A stretch of 64,000 nt of DNA from Candidatus Saganbacteria bacterium (GTDB taxonomy: Bacteria; Margulisbacteria; WOR-1; XYC2-FULL-46-14; WPAF01): assembly GCA_016223205.1 (NCBI GenBank), contig JACRPM010000002.1:62001-126000 (forward strand), written 5' to 3'. This document shows positions 1 through 8,394 of the stretch, in pieces. A program made the translations under genes and the position numbers. The notes below the pieces were generated by a model, which saw nothing but the letters and a program-made list of their open reading frames with translations, had not been told where the DNA came from and searched no databases. The stretch's first letter is position 1, and each line of letters begins with the position of its first letter.

Positions 1-952
1 TCTCCCCATACAAGATCTCCTGCAACTCCCTGATCAACTCATTCCAGTAGCGCGCATTGCCCGCGTGGGGGAAATGGGTGGCAAAATCGGGCTCTTTGCT
101 CTGCACCGCCAGCCAGGCGGCGTAATGGACGATCCGCATGGCCCGAAGATACGGGACCAGCTCCAGGGATTTGAGGTCAAAGGGGCGGAAGGTCTGGTAG
201 CCCTTCAAAAACCAGCCGATCTCCTGCTCGCTTTTTTCCACAACATCCGGCAAGAGCATCCACAGGTCCTGCGCCGGAGGACCGACGCAAATATCGTCAA
301 AATCAACGATATAGATCCCCTCCCCCGGCCGATGGAGCAGGTTCCCCTTGTGGCAATCGCCGTGGATAAGGATATATTCCTGGCCTTCAAATAACGGATC
401 GGCGAGCGCGATCAGCTTTTCAACCGTAGTCAAAAAAGAATTGCGGAAATCGGATAGGAGGAAATCGTGTTCCGCTAAAACCTTCAGGTGCTCGCGGGTC
501 GCCCTCCCCGGCCGCCAGATCAGACGATCTGCCTGATTATGCAATGCTCCGATCAGATGGATCCTCGCCAAAAGACGCCCCAATTCCTCCCAGGCATCTT
601 TGTTGAATTCGTCTAATGCCCTGCCGCCTTTTTTCGGCATTATTTCAAAAGCGATCCCTTTTAAATTGAAAAGTGTCCGGCCGTTGATATCCAAGGGAGG
701 GATGACCTGAACCTCGGCTTTTGCCAGGTCATGAAGGAATTTATGTTCTTCGAGGATCATCGCTTCGGTCCAGCGCCCCGGACGATAGAATTTGACGATC
801 AGCCGCTCTTGGGGGTCGTGTTTTTCGAGCTCATAAACGCGGTTGATGTAGCTGTTGCGCTTTAGCAGTAGATTGCTTAGCTTTTGACCAAGAACTTCTT
901 CCAGGCCTTGTAATATCGTATCGTGGTTGAGATCCTGCCACACGGTGCTCAT
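1..952 (-). CDS. srkA: SrkA/RdoA-like stress-response kinase (3' end off window)
   Basis: Member of the aminoglycoside-phosphotransferase-fold kinases closest to E. coli SrkA (YihE), a Ser/Thr kinase linked to envelope and stress-death control. The reading frame is open from an ATG at 952 down to base 1, giving about 317 residues of an expected ~325, so only the extreme C-terminus is missing. Visible landmarks are Lys54 in IVKFYRP, the catalytic loop HGDCHKGN (197-204) and the metal-binding DFDD (217-220) followed by GPPAQDLWMLL, which is very SrkA-like. It has no clear Shine-Dalgarno, but TATCAT lies 6 nt before the ATG. It is divergent from the DUF4342 gene. Confidence 0.85.
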   Translation of the reverse strand, partial: MSTVWQDLNHDTILQGLEEVLGQKLSNLLLKRNSYINRVYELEKHDPQERLIVKFYRPGRWTEAMILEEHKFLHDLAKAEVQVIPPLDINGRTLFNLKGIAFEIMPKKGGRALDEFNKDAWEELGRLLARIHLIGALHNQADRLIWRPGRATREHLKVLAEHDFLLSDFRNSFLTTVEKLIALADPLFEGQEYILIHGDCHKGNLLHRPGEGIYIVDFDDICVGPPAQDLWMLLPDVVEKSEQEIGWFLKGYQTFRPFDLKSLELVPYLRAMRIVHYAAWLAVQSKEPDFATHFPHAGNARYWNELIRELQEILYGE

Positions 953-958
953 TAAGGA

Positions 959-964
959 ATGATA
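959..964 (-). promoter_or_regulatory. -10 box placed for a leaderless srkA transcript
   Basis: On the minus strand TATCAT ends 6 nt before the ATG at 952, which would put the transcription start on the start codon. It has one mismatch to TATAAT and is one of about eleven similar arrangements in this window. Confidence 0.45.
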
Positions 965-1013
965 GCAAAATCAAGCGGGATAGTATAGAATATGCCCAAA
1001 AGGGGGAGATAAC

Positions 1014-1253
1014 ATGGCAGATGTCAAAGAAGAGTTCAAGGTAAAAGGTGAGGAACTGTTAAAGAAGGTCAACGAGCTCATTAAGGAAGGCAATGTCCGC
1101 AAAGTTACCATCAAGGGTAAAGAGGGCAACGAGATCCTCTCTTTCCCGCTGACTTTGGGCGTGATCGGAGCGGTGATCGCCCCGATACTCGCGGCGGTGG
1201 GAGCGGTGGCGGCCTTGGTCACCGAGTGCACCATTTCGGTAGAAAGAAAGTAA
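1014..1253 (+). CDS. DUF4342 family small protein
   Basis: A 79-residue protein matching the DUF4342 pattern: a charged helical N-terminus, a short strand carrying VTIKGKEG, then a hydrophobic segment beginning FPLTLGVIGAVIAPILA and a short polar tail ending CTISVERK. The family is of unknown function; some members carry an N-terminal UBA-like domain, absent here. The ATG is preceded by AGGGGGAG about 8 nt upstream, so this start is well supported. It lies 2 nt upstream of the next gene and is probably co-transcribed with it. The hydrophobic stretch suggests association with the membrane. Confidence 0.8.
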   Translation: MADVKEEFKVKGEELLKKVNELIKEGNVRKVTIKGKEGNEILSFPLTLGVIGAVIAPILAAVGAVAALVTECTISVERK

Positions 1254-1255
1254 AC

Positions 1256-1876
1256 ATGAAACTGCGGATCTGGGTTTCGATCTTATGCCTCTTTTGCTTT
1301 GCCGGCCTGGCTTTGGCCCAGGAATTCTCCGCCGACAGCGTCATGAAAATGAAAAATCAGCCCGACCGCACCTCCAAGATGTATTTCAAGCGTGACCGCT
1401 GGAGGATCGAGACCTCGGCAGGGGGACAGGATGTCATTACCATCTACCGGGCGGACAAAAATGTGGCCTGGATGCTCATGCCCCAGCAAAAAGCCTATAC
1501 TGAACAAGCCCTCAAATCACAAGATATGACTGTCCAGTCCCAAAAGATGCAGAACGAGACCGAGAGGAAGTTTTTGGGCAAAGAAAAAGTGAACGGCATC
1601 TCCTGCGATAAATACCTCATCTCTTATAAGACGAACGGCCAGGTCCAATCCATATACCAGTGGATCGGGGACGGCCTGGCGATAAAAAGCGCGGCCGTGG
1701 ACGGCAGCTGGTCCAGTGAATTGAGGAATATAAAAAAGGGCCCGCAAAAAGATCCCCTCTTTAATCCGCCGGCCGGCTATCGCAAGTTGAGCATGCCGAG
1801 CTATAAGATGGGCCCGTTCGATAAGCCCGCCTTTAAAGAACAGGTAATGCCGCAGATCCCCGGGATGGGCAACTAA
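1256..1876 (+). CDS. Exported DUF4412-type protein (LolA-like fold)
   Basis: 206 residues beginning with a signal peptide (hydrophobic core WVSILCLFCFAGLA, cleavage after A-L-A). The mature part resembles DUF4412/outer-membrane lipoprotein-sorting-like proteins: a repeated beta pattern with SKMYFKRDRWRIE, then an I-Y-R-A-D strand and WMLMPQQKAY. Such proteins act in the periplasm and may carry lipid, but this function is unproven for the subfamily. A longer start at 1226 is possible but would overlap the upstream gene and bury the signal peptide; the ATG at 1256 follows AGAAAGAAAG and is preferred. Confidence 0.7.
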   Translation: MKLRIWVSILCLFCFAGLALAQEFSADSVMKMKNQPDRTSKMYFKRDRWRIETSAGGQDVITIYRADKNVAWMLMPQQKAYTEQALKSQDMTVQSQKMQNETERKFLGKEKVNGISCDKYLISYKTNGQVQSIYQWIGDGLAIKSAAVDGSWSSELRNIKKGPQKDPLFNPPAGYRKLSMPSYKMGPFDKPAFKEQVMPQIPGMGN

Positions 1877-1930
1877 ATCACCTGAAATCTCCCGCCCCTT
1901 TCATCCGATAACGCCTTGAAAGGGGTAAAC

Positions 1931-2854
1931 ATGCCTTTAAAAGTTGCCAGAAGATTATTGAATGGCGCCTGGCGCGTCGCGCAAGATGGTCTAAAAGGTT
2001 TTTTCCCCGGCAAGGCAGCCCCTCTCAAAGGCACGCCTCCGATCATCTCCCCTCCTACAGTTAAGATATTTACCCGCGGTACTTTTCGATCCGAGGACCT
2101 CACCGATACCCCGCTTTACCGGGGTTATGTTGAACTGAACGGCGGACGGCCCCTGCCGCGCTTTGATGCCGAATTGAATTGCTGCGATGATCTGCCCAAG
2201 GACGTTATAGCGAAGCAATTGGGGGCAACCTTTGCGGCCTTGGATAACAATGCTTACGCGCTGATGAGGGTAAAATATATCGACGGGGAAAGCCACGAGA
2301 TATTGGTGGTGATCGACCGTAAATATCGCCTGGCTCGTCTGGCCGAAGATTTTATCGAAATGCGCTTCCAGTTGACCGATTTTTCTTACGAAAGTTTCTT
2401 CCTGCTGGACACGAAAGCCGATCGCGTCCATCTCCAAATGGTGAACAACCTCAATGCTCTTTTAACCGGAAAAGGCCTGATGCTTAAAACCCTCGAACAG
2501 CTCATGCACCGGCATTTTTCGGGATATTCAATCAGCACCGAGGCCGTAAATTATAAGGTGGCCAAATGGATCGCCGGTCGGTTCAAGGCCGATTTTTTAG
2601 GTTCCTCGAGCAAAGACTATCAACGTCTGGTAAAGCATTTGGAAAGAGGCGGGGTCCTCAACCCCGATATAGCAGAAGAGATCTTGGCGGCAGAGGATCC
2701 TTATGCCGCCTACTGCCTTTTGAACGGAGCTTTGCACCGGGATGATAACGGCCAGACCCCGCTGGAATATCTATTATTTTTAATAGAACATATGCCCATC
2801 CCCAGGGACGATGTGCCCGAGCTGGCCGTCCAGGGGAAGATCCCCGTTTCATGA
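1931..2854 (+). CDS. Protein of unknown function (307 aa)
   Basis: I do not recognise this protein. It has a basic N-terminal ~35 residues rich in Arg/Lys/Gly, then a globular part with alternating strands (LMRVKYI, HEILVVIDRKYRLARLAEDF) and helices in the second half. There is no signal peptide and no transmembrane segment. The ATG at 1931 has AAGGGG 6 nt upstream; the TTG 15 nt earlier is less likely. Its stop codon overlaps the region holding the rarA -10 box. It resembles in style the other long orphan proteins of this window (basic leader, no known domain), but I see no clear sequence match between them. Confidence 0.6.
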   Translation: MPLKVARRLLNGAWRVAQDGLKGFFPGKAAPLKGTPPIISPPTVKIFTRGTFRSEDLTDTPLYRGYVELNGGRPLPRFDAELNCCDDLPKDVIAKQLGATFAALDNNAYALMRVKYIDGESHEILVVIDRKYRLARLAEDFIEMRFQLTDFSYESFFLLDTKADRVHLQMVNNLNALLTGKGLMLKTLEQLMHRHFSGYSISTEAVNYKVAKWIAGRFKADFLGSSSKDYQRLVKHLERGGVLNPDIAEEILAAEDPYAAYCLLNGALHRDDNGQTPLEYLLFLIEHMPIPRDDVPELAVQGKIPVS

Positions 2855-2860
2855 TATAAT
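2855..2860 (+). promoter_or_regulatory. -10 box for a leaderless rarA transcript
   Basis: TATAAT, 8 nt before the GTG at 2869 and overlapping the end of the preceding gene. There is no Shine-Dalgarno between the box and the start. Confidence 0.6.
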
Positions 2861-2868
2861 AATTGTCT

Positions 2869-4215
2869 GTGGACCTCTTTGACGTGAATGACAAGGATTA
2901 CAAGGCGCTAAACGCCCCCCTCGCCTACCGCATGGCCCCCCGCAATTTGGACGAGATCGCGGGCCAGGAACACATTTTAGGGCCGGGCAAGCTGTTGCGG
3001 CGCCTGATCGAGACCGACAAAGTAACTTCCGTCATCCTCTATGGCCCGCCGGGAGTAGGGAAAACCGTCATCGCCCGCGTTATCGCCAACACCACCAAGG
3101 GATATTTTGAATGGTTGAACGCTTCGATCGCCAAAGTGGACGATATCCGCAAAGTTAGCTTAGAGGCCAAGGAACGCATCAAGCTCCATAAAACCAAGAC
3201 CATCCTGTTCCTCGACGAAATTCATCGCTTCAACAAACTCCAGCAGGATGCCTTGCTGCCCGATGTGGAAGAAGGCAACCTGATCCTGATCGGCGCCACA
3301 ACCGAAAATCCTTTCTTCTACGTGAACTCCGCTCTGGTTTCTCGTTCTCAATTGTTCGAGCTCAAACCCCTGACCACAGACGACCTCAAAAAGATCGTGA
3401 AAAGCGCGCTCGAGGATAAAGAACGGGGTTTCGGCAAGCTAAAGGTGAGGATGGAAGATGAAGCCCTGGAACACCTGGCCAAACTTTCAGACGGCGACGC
3501 CCGCCGGGCGCTTTCGGCCCTCGAGCTGGGCGTGCTCTCCACCCCGCCCGACAAGAAGGGGGTTATCAACTTTACGCTGAAGATCGCCGAGGAATCCATT
3601 CAGAAGAAAGCGGTGGTTTATGACAAAAAAGGCGAAGGCCATTACAACACCATCTCGGCTTTCATCAAATCCATGCGCGGCAGTGATCCCGACGCGGTCC
3701 TTTATTATCTCGCCAAGATGATCTATGCGGGAGAAGATCCCCGGTTCATAGCTCGCCGCATTGTCATCTGCGCGGCGGAGGATGTGGGCAACGCCGATCC
3801 TTTAGCACTGGTTGTGGCCAACGCCGCCATGCAGGTGGCGGAATTCGTAGGGATGCCCGAAGCGCGCATCCCCCTGGCCCAGGCCGCCGTCTATGTGGCG
3901 GGCGCCGCCAAAAGCAACGCTGCCTACCTGGGGATCGAAAATGCGATCAAGGACGTTGCCGAAAATCCCACTCTTGAAGTTCCTCAACATTTGCAAAATC
4001 CGGTCTACGAGGGCGAAAAGAAACTGGGGAAAGGTAAGGGATATAAGTACGCCCACGATTACGAGGGCGGTTTTGTCCCGCAGGATTATTTGACCAAGAA
4101 AAAGAAGTTCTACTTCCCTAAAGAGATCGGTTACGAGAAAAAGATCAAGGAACGGCTCGAACAATTTGCTAAAATGGTGGACAATGAAGCTAAAAGAAAT
4201 CCTCCAAGCCATTAA
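2869..4215 (+). CDS. rarA: Replication-associated recombination protein A (AAA+ ATPase)
   Basis: RarA/MgsA, a clamp-loader-related AAA+ ATPase that acts at stalled replication forks. Walker A is GPPGVGKT (59-66), Walker B is [10 protein letters not shown] (about 112-121) and sensor 1 is in GATTENP. The C-terminal MgsA domain contains [10 protein letters not shown] and the typical [10 protein letters not shown] helix. The 448-residue length is normal for the family. I choose GTG 2869 over the TTG at 2863 because TATAAT ends 8 nt before it, which would make a leaderless message, while the TTG would lie only 2 nt from the box. Its last 32 nt overlap larB. Confidence 0.93.
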   Translation: MDLFDVNDKDYKALNAPLAYRMAPRNLDEIAGQEHILGPGKLLRRLIETDKVTSVILYGPPGVGKTVIARVIANTTKGYFEWLNASIAKVDDIRKVSLEAKERIKLHKTKTILFLDEIHRFNKLQQDALLPDVEEGNLILIGATTENPFFYVNSALVSRSQLFELKPLTTDDLKKIVKSALEDKERGFGKLKVRMEDEALEHLAKLSDGDARRALSALELGVLSTPPDKKGVINFTLKIAEESIQKKAVVYDKKGEGHYNTISAFIKSMRGSDPDAVLYYLAKMIYAGEDPRFIARRIVICAAEDVGNADPLALVVANAAMQVAEFVGMPEARIPLAQAAVYVAGAAKSNAAYLGIENAIKDVAENPTLEVPQHLQNPVYEGEKKLGKGKGYKYAHDYEGGFVPQDYLTKKKKFYFPKEIGYEKKIKERLEQFAKMVDNEAKRNPPSH

Positions 4216-4930
4216 GAATAAGCGGCTCACCGTTGCCGAGGCCTACTCCCGGCTCAAGAATCTTTCCTACGAAGACCTGGGCTATGCCAAGGTGGATCAC
4301 CACCGTCATTTGCGCAAGGGCTTCCCGGAAGTCATCTATTGTGAAGGTAAGACCTCCGAACAGATCGCGCACATCGCTTCCCGCATCTCTCACCATGGAC
4401 ATGACGTCCTAGCCACCCGGGCGGATAGGAAAGCTTTCCTGGCCGTCAAGAAAATATTGCCTAAAGCCAGGTATCATGAGACGGCCAGGATCATTTCGGC
4501 ACAGAACATCGAACACAGAGCACGGAACACGGAGCACAGGGTTGCCATCATCACCGCCGGCACTGCCGACCTTCCCGTTGCCGAAGAAGCCGCTGTAACT
4601 TTGGATTTTCTGGGCAATAAAGTGGAGCGTTTGTATGATGTGGGCGTGGCGGGGATCCATCGTTTATTGAAGAATTTAAAAAAGATCGAAAAAGCCAAAG
4701 TTCTCATCGTAGTGGCGGGGATGGAGGGAGCGCTTCCTTCCGTCGTTGGCGGTCTGGTGGACCAGCCGGTGATCGCGGTGCCGACCTCGGTCGGCTATGG
4801 CGCGAGCTTCAAGGGCCTTTCTGCCCTGCTGACCATGATGAACAGCTGCGCCCCCGGAGTGGGCGTGGTAAACATCGACAACGGCTTCGGCGCCGCCGTC
4901 CTGGCCCACACCATCCTCAACCGGAAATGA
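4184..4930 (+). CDS. larB: LarB, nickel-pincer cofactor biosynthesis
   Basis: LarB carboxylates and hydrolyses nicotinic acid adenine dinucleotide to make the biscarboxylic pyridinium mononucleotide, the first step to the nickel-pincer nucleotide used by lactate racemase. The C-terminal half is PurE-like: ITAGTADLPVAEEAA, LYDVGVAGIHRL, VVAGMEGALPSVVGGLV and AVPTSVGYGASF. The start at 4184 lies inside the rarA end (32-nt overlap). The linker before the PurE-like part is encoded by a degenerate CACGGAACA-type repeat (see 4501-4541). It overlaps larC by 4 nt (ATGA), so translation is probably coupled. No larA or larE lies nearby. Confidence 0.92.
   Translation: MKLKEILQAIKNKRLTVAEAYSRLKNLSYEDLGYAKVDHHRHLRKGFPEVIYCEGKTSEQIAHIASRISHHGHDVLATRADRKAFLAVKKILPKARYHETARIISAQNIEHRARNTEHRVAIITAGTADLPVAEEAAVTLDFLGNKVERLYDVGVAGIHRLLKNLKKIEKAKVLIVVAGMEGALPSVVGGLVDQPVIAVPTSVGYGASFKGLSALLTMMNSCAPGVGVVNIDNGFGAAVLAHTILNRK
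4501..4541 (+). repeat. Degenerate 6-mer repeat inside larB
   Basis: Alternating GAACAC / GAGCAC / GGAACA units form a low-complexity tract in frame in the larB linker, encoding a polar stretch with two E-H-R motifs (residues about 110-120). It falls between the N-terminal region and the PurE-like domain, where the family is variable. Confidence 0.75.
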
Positions 4931-6105
4931 AAACGCTATATTTAGATTGCTCTTCCGGGATCTCGGGCAATATGTTTCTCGGAGCTCTGCTTGACGCGGG
5001 CCTGCTTGTTGATCTTCTGAATAATGAGCTGAAGAAATTACAAATAACAGATCACAAATCACGAACAAATTACAAATTACAAATTGTAAAAGCTAGAAAA
5101 CATGGTATTTTTGGAATCCATCTTGAGGTAAAAACAAAAAAGCAAACTGAATCCAGAAACCTAAAAGATATTTTGTCCATCATCAGCAAAAGTAAATTAA
5201 ATCTCAACATCAAACGCCTTGCCGGTGCCATCTTTAGGCGTTTGGCCGAGGCAGAAGCTAAAGTGCATGGTGTTCCTGTCAATAAAGTCCACTTTCACGA
5301 AGTAGGAGCCATCGATTCCATCGTGGACATCGTCGGAGCTGCGATCGGATTGGATCACTTTGGCATTGAAGAGATCAAAACCTCCCCCATTAATGTCGGC
5401 TCGGGGAGGATCAAGTCCTCGCACGGCATGCTCCCCATCCCCGCCCCTGCTACCGCCGAGCTTTTAAAGGGATTCTCGGTCTATAATTCCGGCATAAAGA
5501 AAGAGTTGACCACCCCCACCGGCGCGGCTATCATTTCCACCCTGGCGAAACCGGCCGAGGTTATGCCGCGTCTTAAAGTTGAAACGATCGGTTTTGGCGC
5601 GGGAACTTTCGATCTGGCCGAACAGCCCAATCTTTTGCGGATATTCATCGGCGAAAGCGAACTGCCGACTGAAAAGGATGCAGTTTTGCAGATCGAGACC
5701 AACATTGATGATATGGATCCCCGCCTTTTTGATAAGGCAATCGCGGCCCTGATGAAAGTCGGCGCTTTAGATGCTTATATCGAGCCGCTCCGCATGAAAA
5801 AGCAGAGGAATGCCGTAAAGTTGTCGGTACTCTGCCGGCCGGAGAACAAAGATAGGGTCTTAGAAGTGCTTTTTGATCAGACCACCACTTTAGGCGCCCG
5901 GGTCTTTATGGTTCGGAGGGAAAAACTGGGCAGAAAGATCAGGCGGGTAAAGACCGGATACGGAAAAGTTAAGGTTAAGCTGGGGTCGCTGGGAAAAAAG
6001 CTTAAAACTTACGCTCCGGAATATGAGGACCTAAGAAGAATTTCAAAAAAACATCGCGTGCCGCTATCGAGGATCGCTCAAACTACGTTATTTAAAAGTT
6101 TTTGA
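4927..6105 (+). CDS. larC: LarC, nickel-insertion cyclometallase
   Basis: LarC inserts nickel into the bisthiocarboxylic pyridinium mononucleotide. This is a single 392-residue frame carrying both halves: the N-terminal LarC1 part (LDCSSGISGNMFLGALLDAG, 5-24; KVHFHEVGAIDSIVDI) and the C-terminal LarC2 part (NIDDMDPRLFD onward). In Lactiplantibacillus larC1 and larC2 are joined by a programmed frameshift; none is needed here. A short AT-rich repeat (5038-5087) expands the loop after the first helix. Its 3' end overlaps the convergent small gene at 6078 by 28 nt. With larB alone, the cofactor probably serves a racemase encoded elsewhere. Confidence 0.93.
   Translation: MKTLYLDCSSGISGNMFLGALLDAGLLVDLLNNELKKLQITDHKSRTNYKLQIVKARKHGIFGIHLEVKTKKQTESRNLKDILSIISKSKLNLNIKRLAGAIFRRLAEAEAKVHGVPVNKVHFHEVGAIDSIVDIVGAAIGLDHFGIEEIKTSPINVGSGRIKSSHGMLPIPAPATAELLKGFSVYNSGIKKELTTPTGAAIISTLAKPAEVMPRLKVETIGFGAGTFDLAEQPNLLRIFIGESELPTEKDAVLQIETNIDDMDPRLFDKAIAALMKVGALDAYIEPLRMKKQRNAVKLSVLCRPENKDRVLEVLFDQTTTLGARVFMVRREKLGRKIRRVKTGYGKVKVKLGSLGKKLKTYAPEYEDLRRISKKHRVPLSRIAQTTLFKSF
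5038..5087 (+). repeat. Degenerate ACAAAT-type repeat inside larC
   Basis: Runs of TTACAAAT / ATCACAAAT / ACGAACAAAT units are in frame and encode about nine extra polar residues (I-T-D-H-K-S-R-T-N) in a surface loop near residue 42. The composition is much more AT-rich than the surrounding gene. Confidence 0.75.
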
Positions 6106-6284
6106 GCGGTTTCGCGGACTTCGGGAGAGCCGGTAATGGCCAGCGTGGCCAGAGCCCGTCGGTCGGTTTCCCCGATCGAGGCAGGATCAGAGGCTAAAGC
6201 GGAGAGAGCGTCAATCTGGGTATCCGGATTAAAAAACCGGACAACATTTAGCTGGCTTTGAATGGCGGAGGAAATATCTGTCAT
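6078..6284 (-). CDS. Small HEAT-like hypothetical protein (68 aa)
   Basis: A 68-residue acidic, helical protein. The second half (ALATLAITGSPEVRETAQKLL) reads like one HEAT/armadillo-type helix pair. A TATAAT lies only 2 nt before the ATG, so the start or the promoter is uncertain. It converges on larC with a 28-nt overlap and is divergent from rtcA. I assign no function; it could be a spurious frame, but the helical periodicity and the fit in an otherwise empty gap favour a real gene. Confidence 0.5.
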   Translation of the reverse strand: MTDISSAIQSQLNVVRFFNPDTQIDALSALASDPASIGETDRRALATLAITGSPEVRETAQKLLNNVV

Positions 6285-6329
6285 ACATTATATATATCGC
6301 GGCTGTTCATAAAAAACTTGCACCTATGA

Positions 6330-6335
6330 TATAAT
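6330..6335 (+). promoter_or_regulatory. -10 box for a leaderless rtcA transcript
   Basis: TATAAT with an upstream TG-like extension (TATGATATAAT), 7 nt before the rtcA ATG. There is no Shine-Dalgarno. A weak -35 (TTCATA, 6307-6312) lies 17 nt upstream. Confidence 0.65.
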
Positions 6336-6342
6336 TTCTCCG

Positions 6343-7389
6343 ATGATCGAAATTGACGGCTCAATCGGTGAAGGCGGAGGCCAGATATTACGGACCGCGT
6401 TAACCCTGGCGGCGCTTACCAAAACTCCGCTTACGATCGACAAGATCCGGCTGGGCCGGAAAAAGCCGGGCCTCCAGCCCCAGCATTTGACCGGAGTTCG
6501 GGCAGCAGCCGAGGTTTGCCGGGGGAAATTGTCCGGCGCCGAGCTTTTCTCCGACCACCTCACTTTCGAGCCGGGGGATATCAAATCGGGCTTTTTTGAG
6601 TTCGATGCGGCCAAGGTCTCCCCTTCTGCCGGTTCCGTCGGCATGATACTTGAGCAGCTTCTCCCCATTTTGATCTTTGGGAAAGAGACCAGTTATATCA
6701 CGATCAAGGGCGGCACCGGCGTTCCCTGGAGCCCCCCCGCGGAATTCATAGAAAAAGTATTTTTGCCTACTTTATCCAAGATGGGCGTTAAGGCCTCGCT
6801 TGAGATCCAAAAGCTCGGCTTCTACCCTATCGGCGGCGGCTCCATAAAATCCACCCTCACGCCCCTGGCCTCACACCTCTCACCTTTAGGCCTGACCTCA
6901 CGCGGTATATTAAAAAGCTTAAATTGTCTGGCAGCGGTGAACGGCCTGCCCGCTTCGATCGCCGAAAGGGAGAACCGGCAAGCGCAGAAAAGGCTGGCCG
7001 ATCTGAAACTTGAGGTTAAGTGCGAGGCGAAAACCTCCTCCGGGCCGAGCAGCGGCAATCTCTTTCTCCTGTGGGCCGAATACGAGAACTGCCTGGCGGG
7101 ATTTTCTGCCTTAGGCGAGCTGGGCAAGCCGGCGGAGCGCGTGGCGGACGAGGCTGTCGATGAATTTTTAAAATTCAATGCGGGGGAAACTGCCGTCGAA
7201 AAGCATTTGGCGGACCAGCTTATGATCTATGCGGCTTTGGCTAAAGGAAAATCCACCTTAAAAGTTCAGGAGATCACCAAGCATTTGGAGACCAACCGCC
7301 TGGTGATCGAACAATTGCTGCCGGTCAAGTTCGAGATCGCGGGAGACCTGGTATCGGTCGAGGGGATCGGATTAGAAGCGGGAAAGTAA
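6343..7389 (+). CDS. rtcA: RNA 3'-terminal phosphate cyclase
   Basis: RtcA converts RNA 3'-phosphates into 2',3'-cyclic phosphates through an adenylylated histidine intermediate, in RNA repair or processing. The 348 residues match the family: IDGSIGEGGGQILRTAL (4-20), the RKKPGLQPQHLTG motif, GSVGMILEQLLP, GGTGVPWSPP, and the nucleotidyl-acceptor histidine in EKHLADQ (His288). No rtcB or archease is adjacent. The gene starts its own transcript (TATAAT 7 nt upstream) and its last 18 nt overlap the convergent DUF362 gene. Confidence 0.93.
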   Translation: MIEIDGSIGEGGGQILRTALTLAALTKTPLTIDKIRLGRKKPGLQPQHLTGVRAAAEVCRGKLSGAELFSDHLTFEPGDIKSGFFEFDAAKVSPSAGSVGMILEQLLPILIFGKETSYITIKGGTGVPWSPPAEFIEKVFLPTLSKMGVKASLEIQKLGFYPIGGGSIKSTLTPLASHLSPLGLTSRGILKSLNCLAAVNGLPASIAERENRQAQKRLADLKLEVKCEAKTSSGPSSGNLFLLWAEYENCLAGFSALGELGKPAERVADEAVDEFLKFNAGETAVEKHLADQLMIYAALAKGKSTLKVQEITKHLETNRLVIEQLLPVKFEIAGDLVSVEGIGLEAGK

Positions 7390-8394
7390 ATTAAAGATCC
7401 TGTCGAACAGCCAATTCTTCTTAATTTTCACCGCATGCTCCGGACAAAATTCCTGGCAACAATAACAGCGGATGCATTTATCGTAGTCGAAGACCGGGGT
7501 GATAGCGGACTTTTTTAGCGCTTTCGCCGCGCAGACCGCAACACAGCTGTTACAGCTCGTGCAGCTTGATCGGTCGATCACCGGCCATTCGGAAGTGTAT
7601 TTTTTTAAGACCTTTTCAAGAAATGGGATCGGCAGATGATACATATTGTCCCTGGGTTTTTCCACCTTTTTAAAATCTTTCAGCCCTTCGATCAACTTGA
7701 GCATTTCCCGGTCCAAAGCCCGGCAATCGGCGCCTATGCCGAGGGTCTTTAAATGATAGGGTTTGCCCGCCGTCGGTCCCGCCCCATCCATGGCCCAGAC
7801 CGCATCCATTATCGTAAGTTGGGGATCGATCAGGTCGGCCAGGTCGTTAAGCATTTCCACAAATTCCGCCAGCTTTTGGATCTTAAAATGGTACCGGCTT
7901 TTTACGATCCCCGGCACACAGCCGAAAAGGTTCTTGACCGCCCCGGTGACGCCGGTGAGCTGGTGGGTCTTGAACTTGGGAAGGTTGATCAGGATATCAA
8001 AGTCGTAAAGCTCTCGGGCCAGGGTGAATTTCTTGAACCTTTTGCCTTTGGGATGGTCGACTTCGATCGGGGTTTTAAGGTCGAGCAATTGGACTTTTTC
8101 CTCATCCAGCATCTTCTGGACGCCGCTGATCCCGGCAAAGCGATGGACCGAGCCGATCCCCGGACTATCCCCAACCGCGGGGATACCCCCGGCCTTACGC
8201 ACCAGGCGGATCACCGCGCGGATCACCTCGGGATGCGTGACCGCGGCGCTTTCGGCGGTGAAGGGTCCCAGCAGATTGGGCTTTAAGAGGACCTTTTGCC
8301 CGGGTTTAATATGGGGTTCGACCACACCGGCCAGGGCGGCACGGAGTTTTTCTGGATCGTAATCCGGGACCGATAGTAGAGCTACTTCAGTAAT
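7372..8394 (-). CDS. DUF362 protein with C-terminal 2[4Fe-4S] ferredoxin domain
   Basis: DUF362 domain (PGQKVLLKPNLLGPF, then VGDSPGIGSVHRFA, and INLPKFKTHQLTGVTGAVKNLFG) followed by two CxxCxxCxxxC clusters (CTSCNSCVAVC and CIRCYCCQEFC) in the last ~80 residues. The family is redox-related with no firm reaction. The first ATG/GTG/TTG is a GTG at 8325, but family homology (a strand TEVALLSVPDYDPEKLRAAL) continues 23 codons upstream to an ATT at 8392-8394. No ordinary start exists in that frame, so I propose AUU as the start, overlapping the rubrerythrin stop by 8 nt. The two genes form an operon, which suggests a shared redox or oxidative-stress role. Confidence 0.85.
   Translation of the reverse strand: MTEVALLSVPDYDPEKLRAALAGVVEPHIKPGQKVLLKPNLLGPFTAESAAVTHPEVIRAVIRLVRKAGGIPAVGDSPGIGSVHRFAGISGVQKMLDEEKVQLLDLKTPIEVDHPKGKRFKKFTLARELYDFDILINLPKFKTHQLTGVTGAVKNLFGCVPGIVKSRYHFKIQKLAEFVEMLNDLADLIDPQLTIMDAVWAMDGAGPTAGKPYHLKTLGIGADCRALDREMLKLIEGLKDFKKVEKPRDNMYHLPIPFLEKVLKKYTSEWPVIDRSSCTSCNSCVAVCAAKALKKSAITPVFDYDKCIRCYCCQEFCPEHAVKIKKNWLFDRIFNLLSRF

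Noticed and set aside
5038..5087. Repetitive tract in larC as a CRISPR or tandem-repeat locus
   Set aside because: Units are 6-9 nt, degenerate, without spacers, and in frame within a conserved gene.
4927..6105. Programmed frameshift in larC, as in lactobacilli
   Set aside because: Both halves lie in one uninterrupted 392-codon frame.
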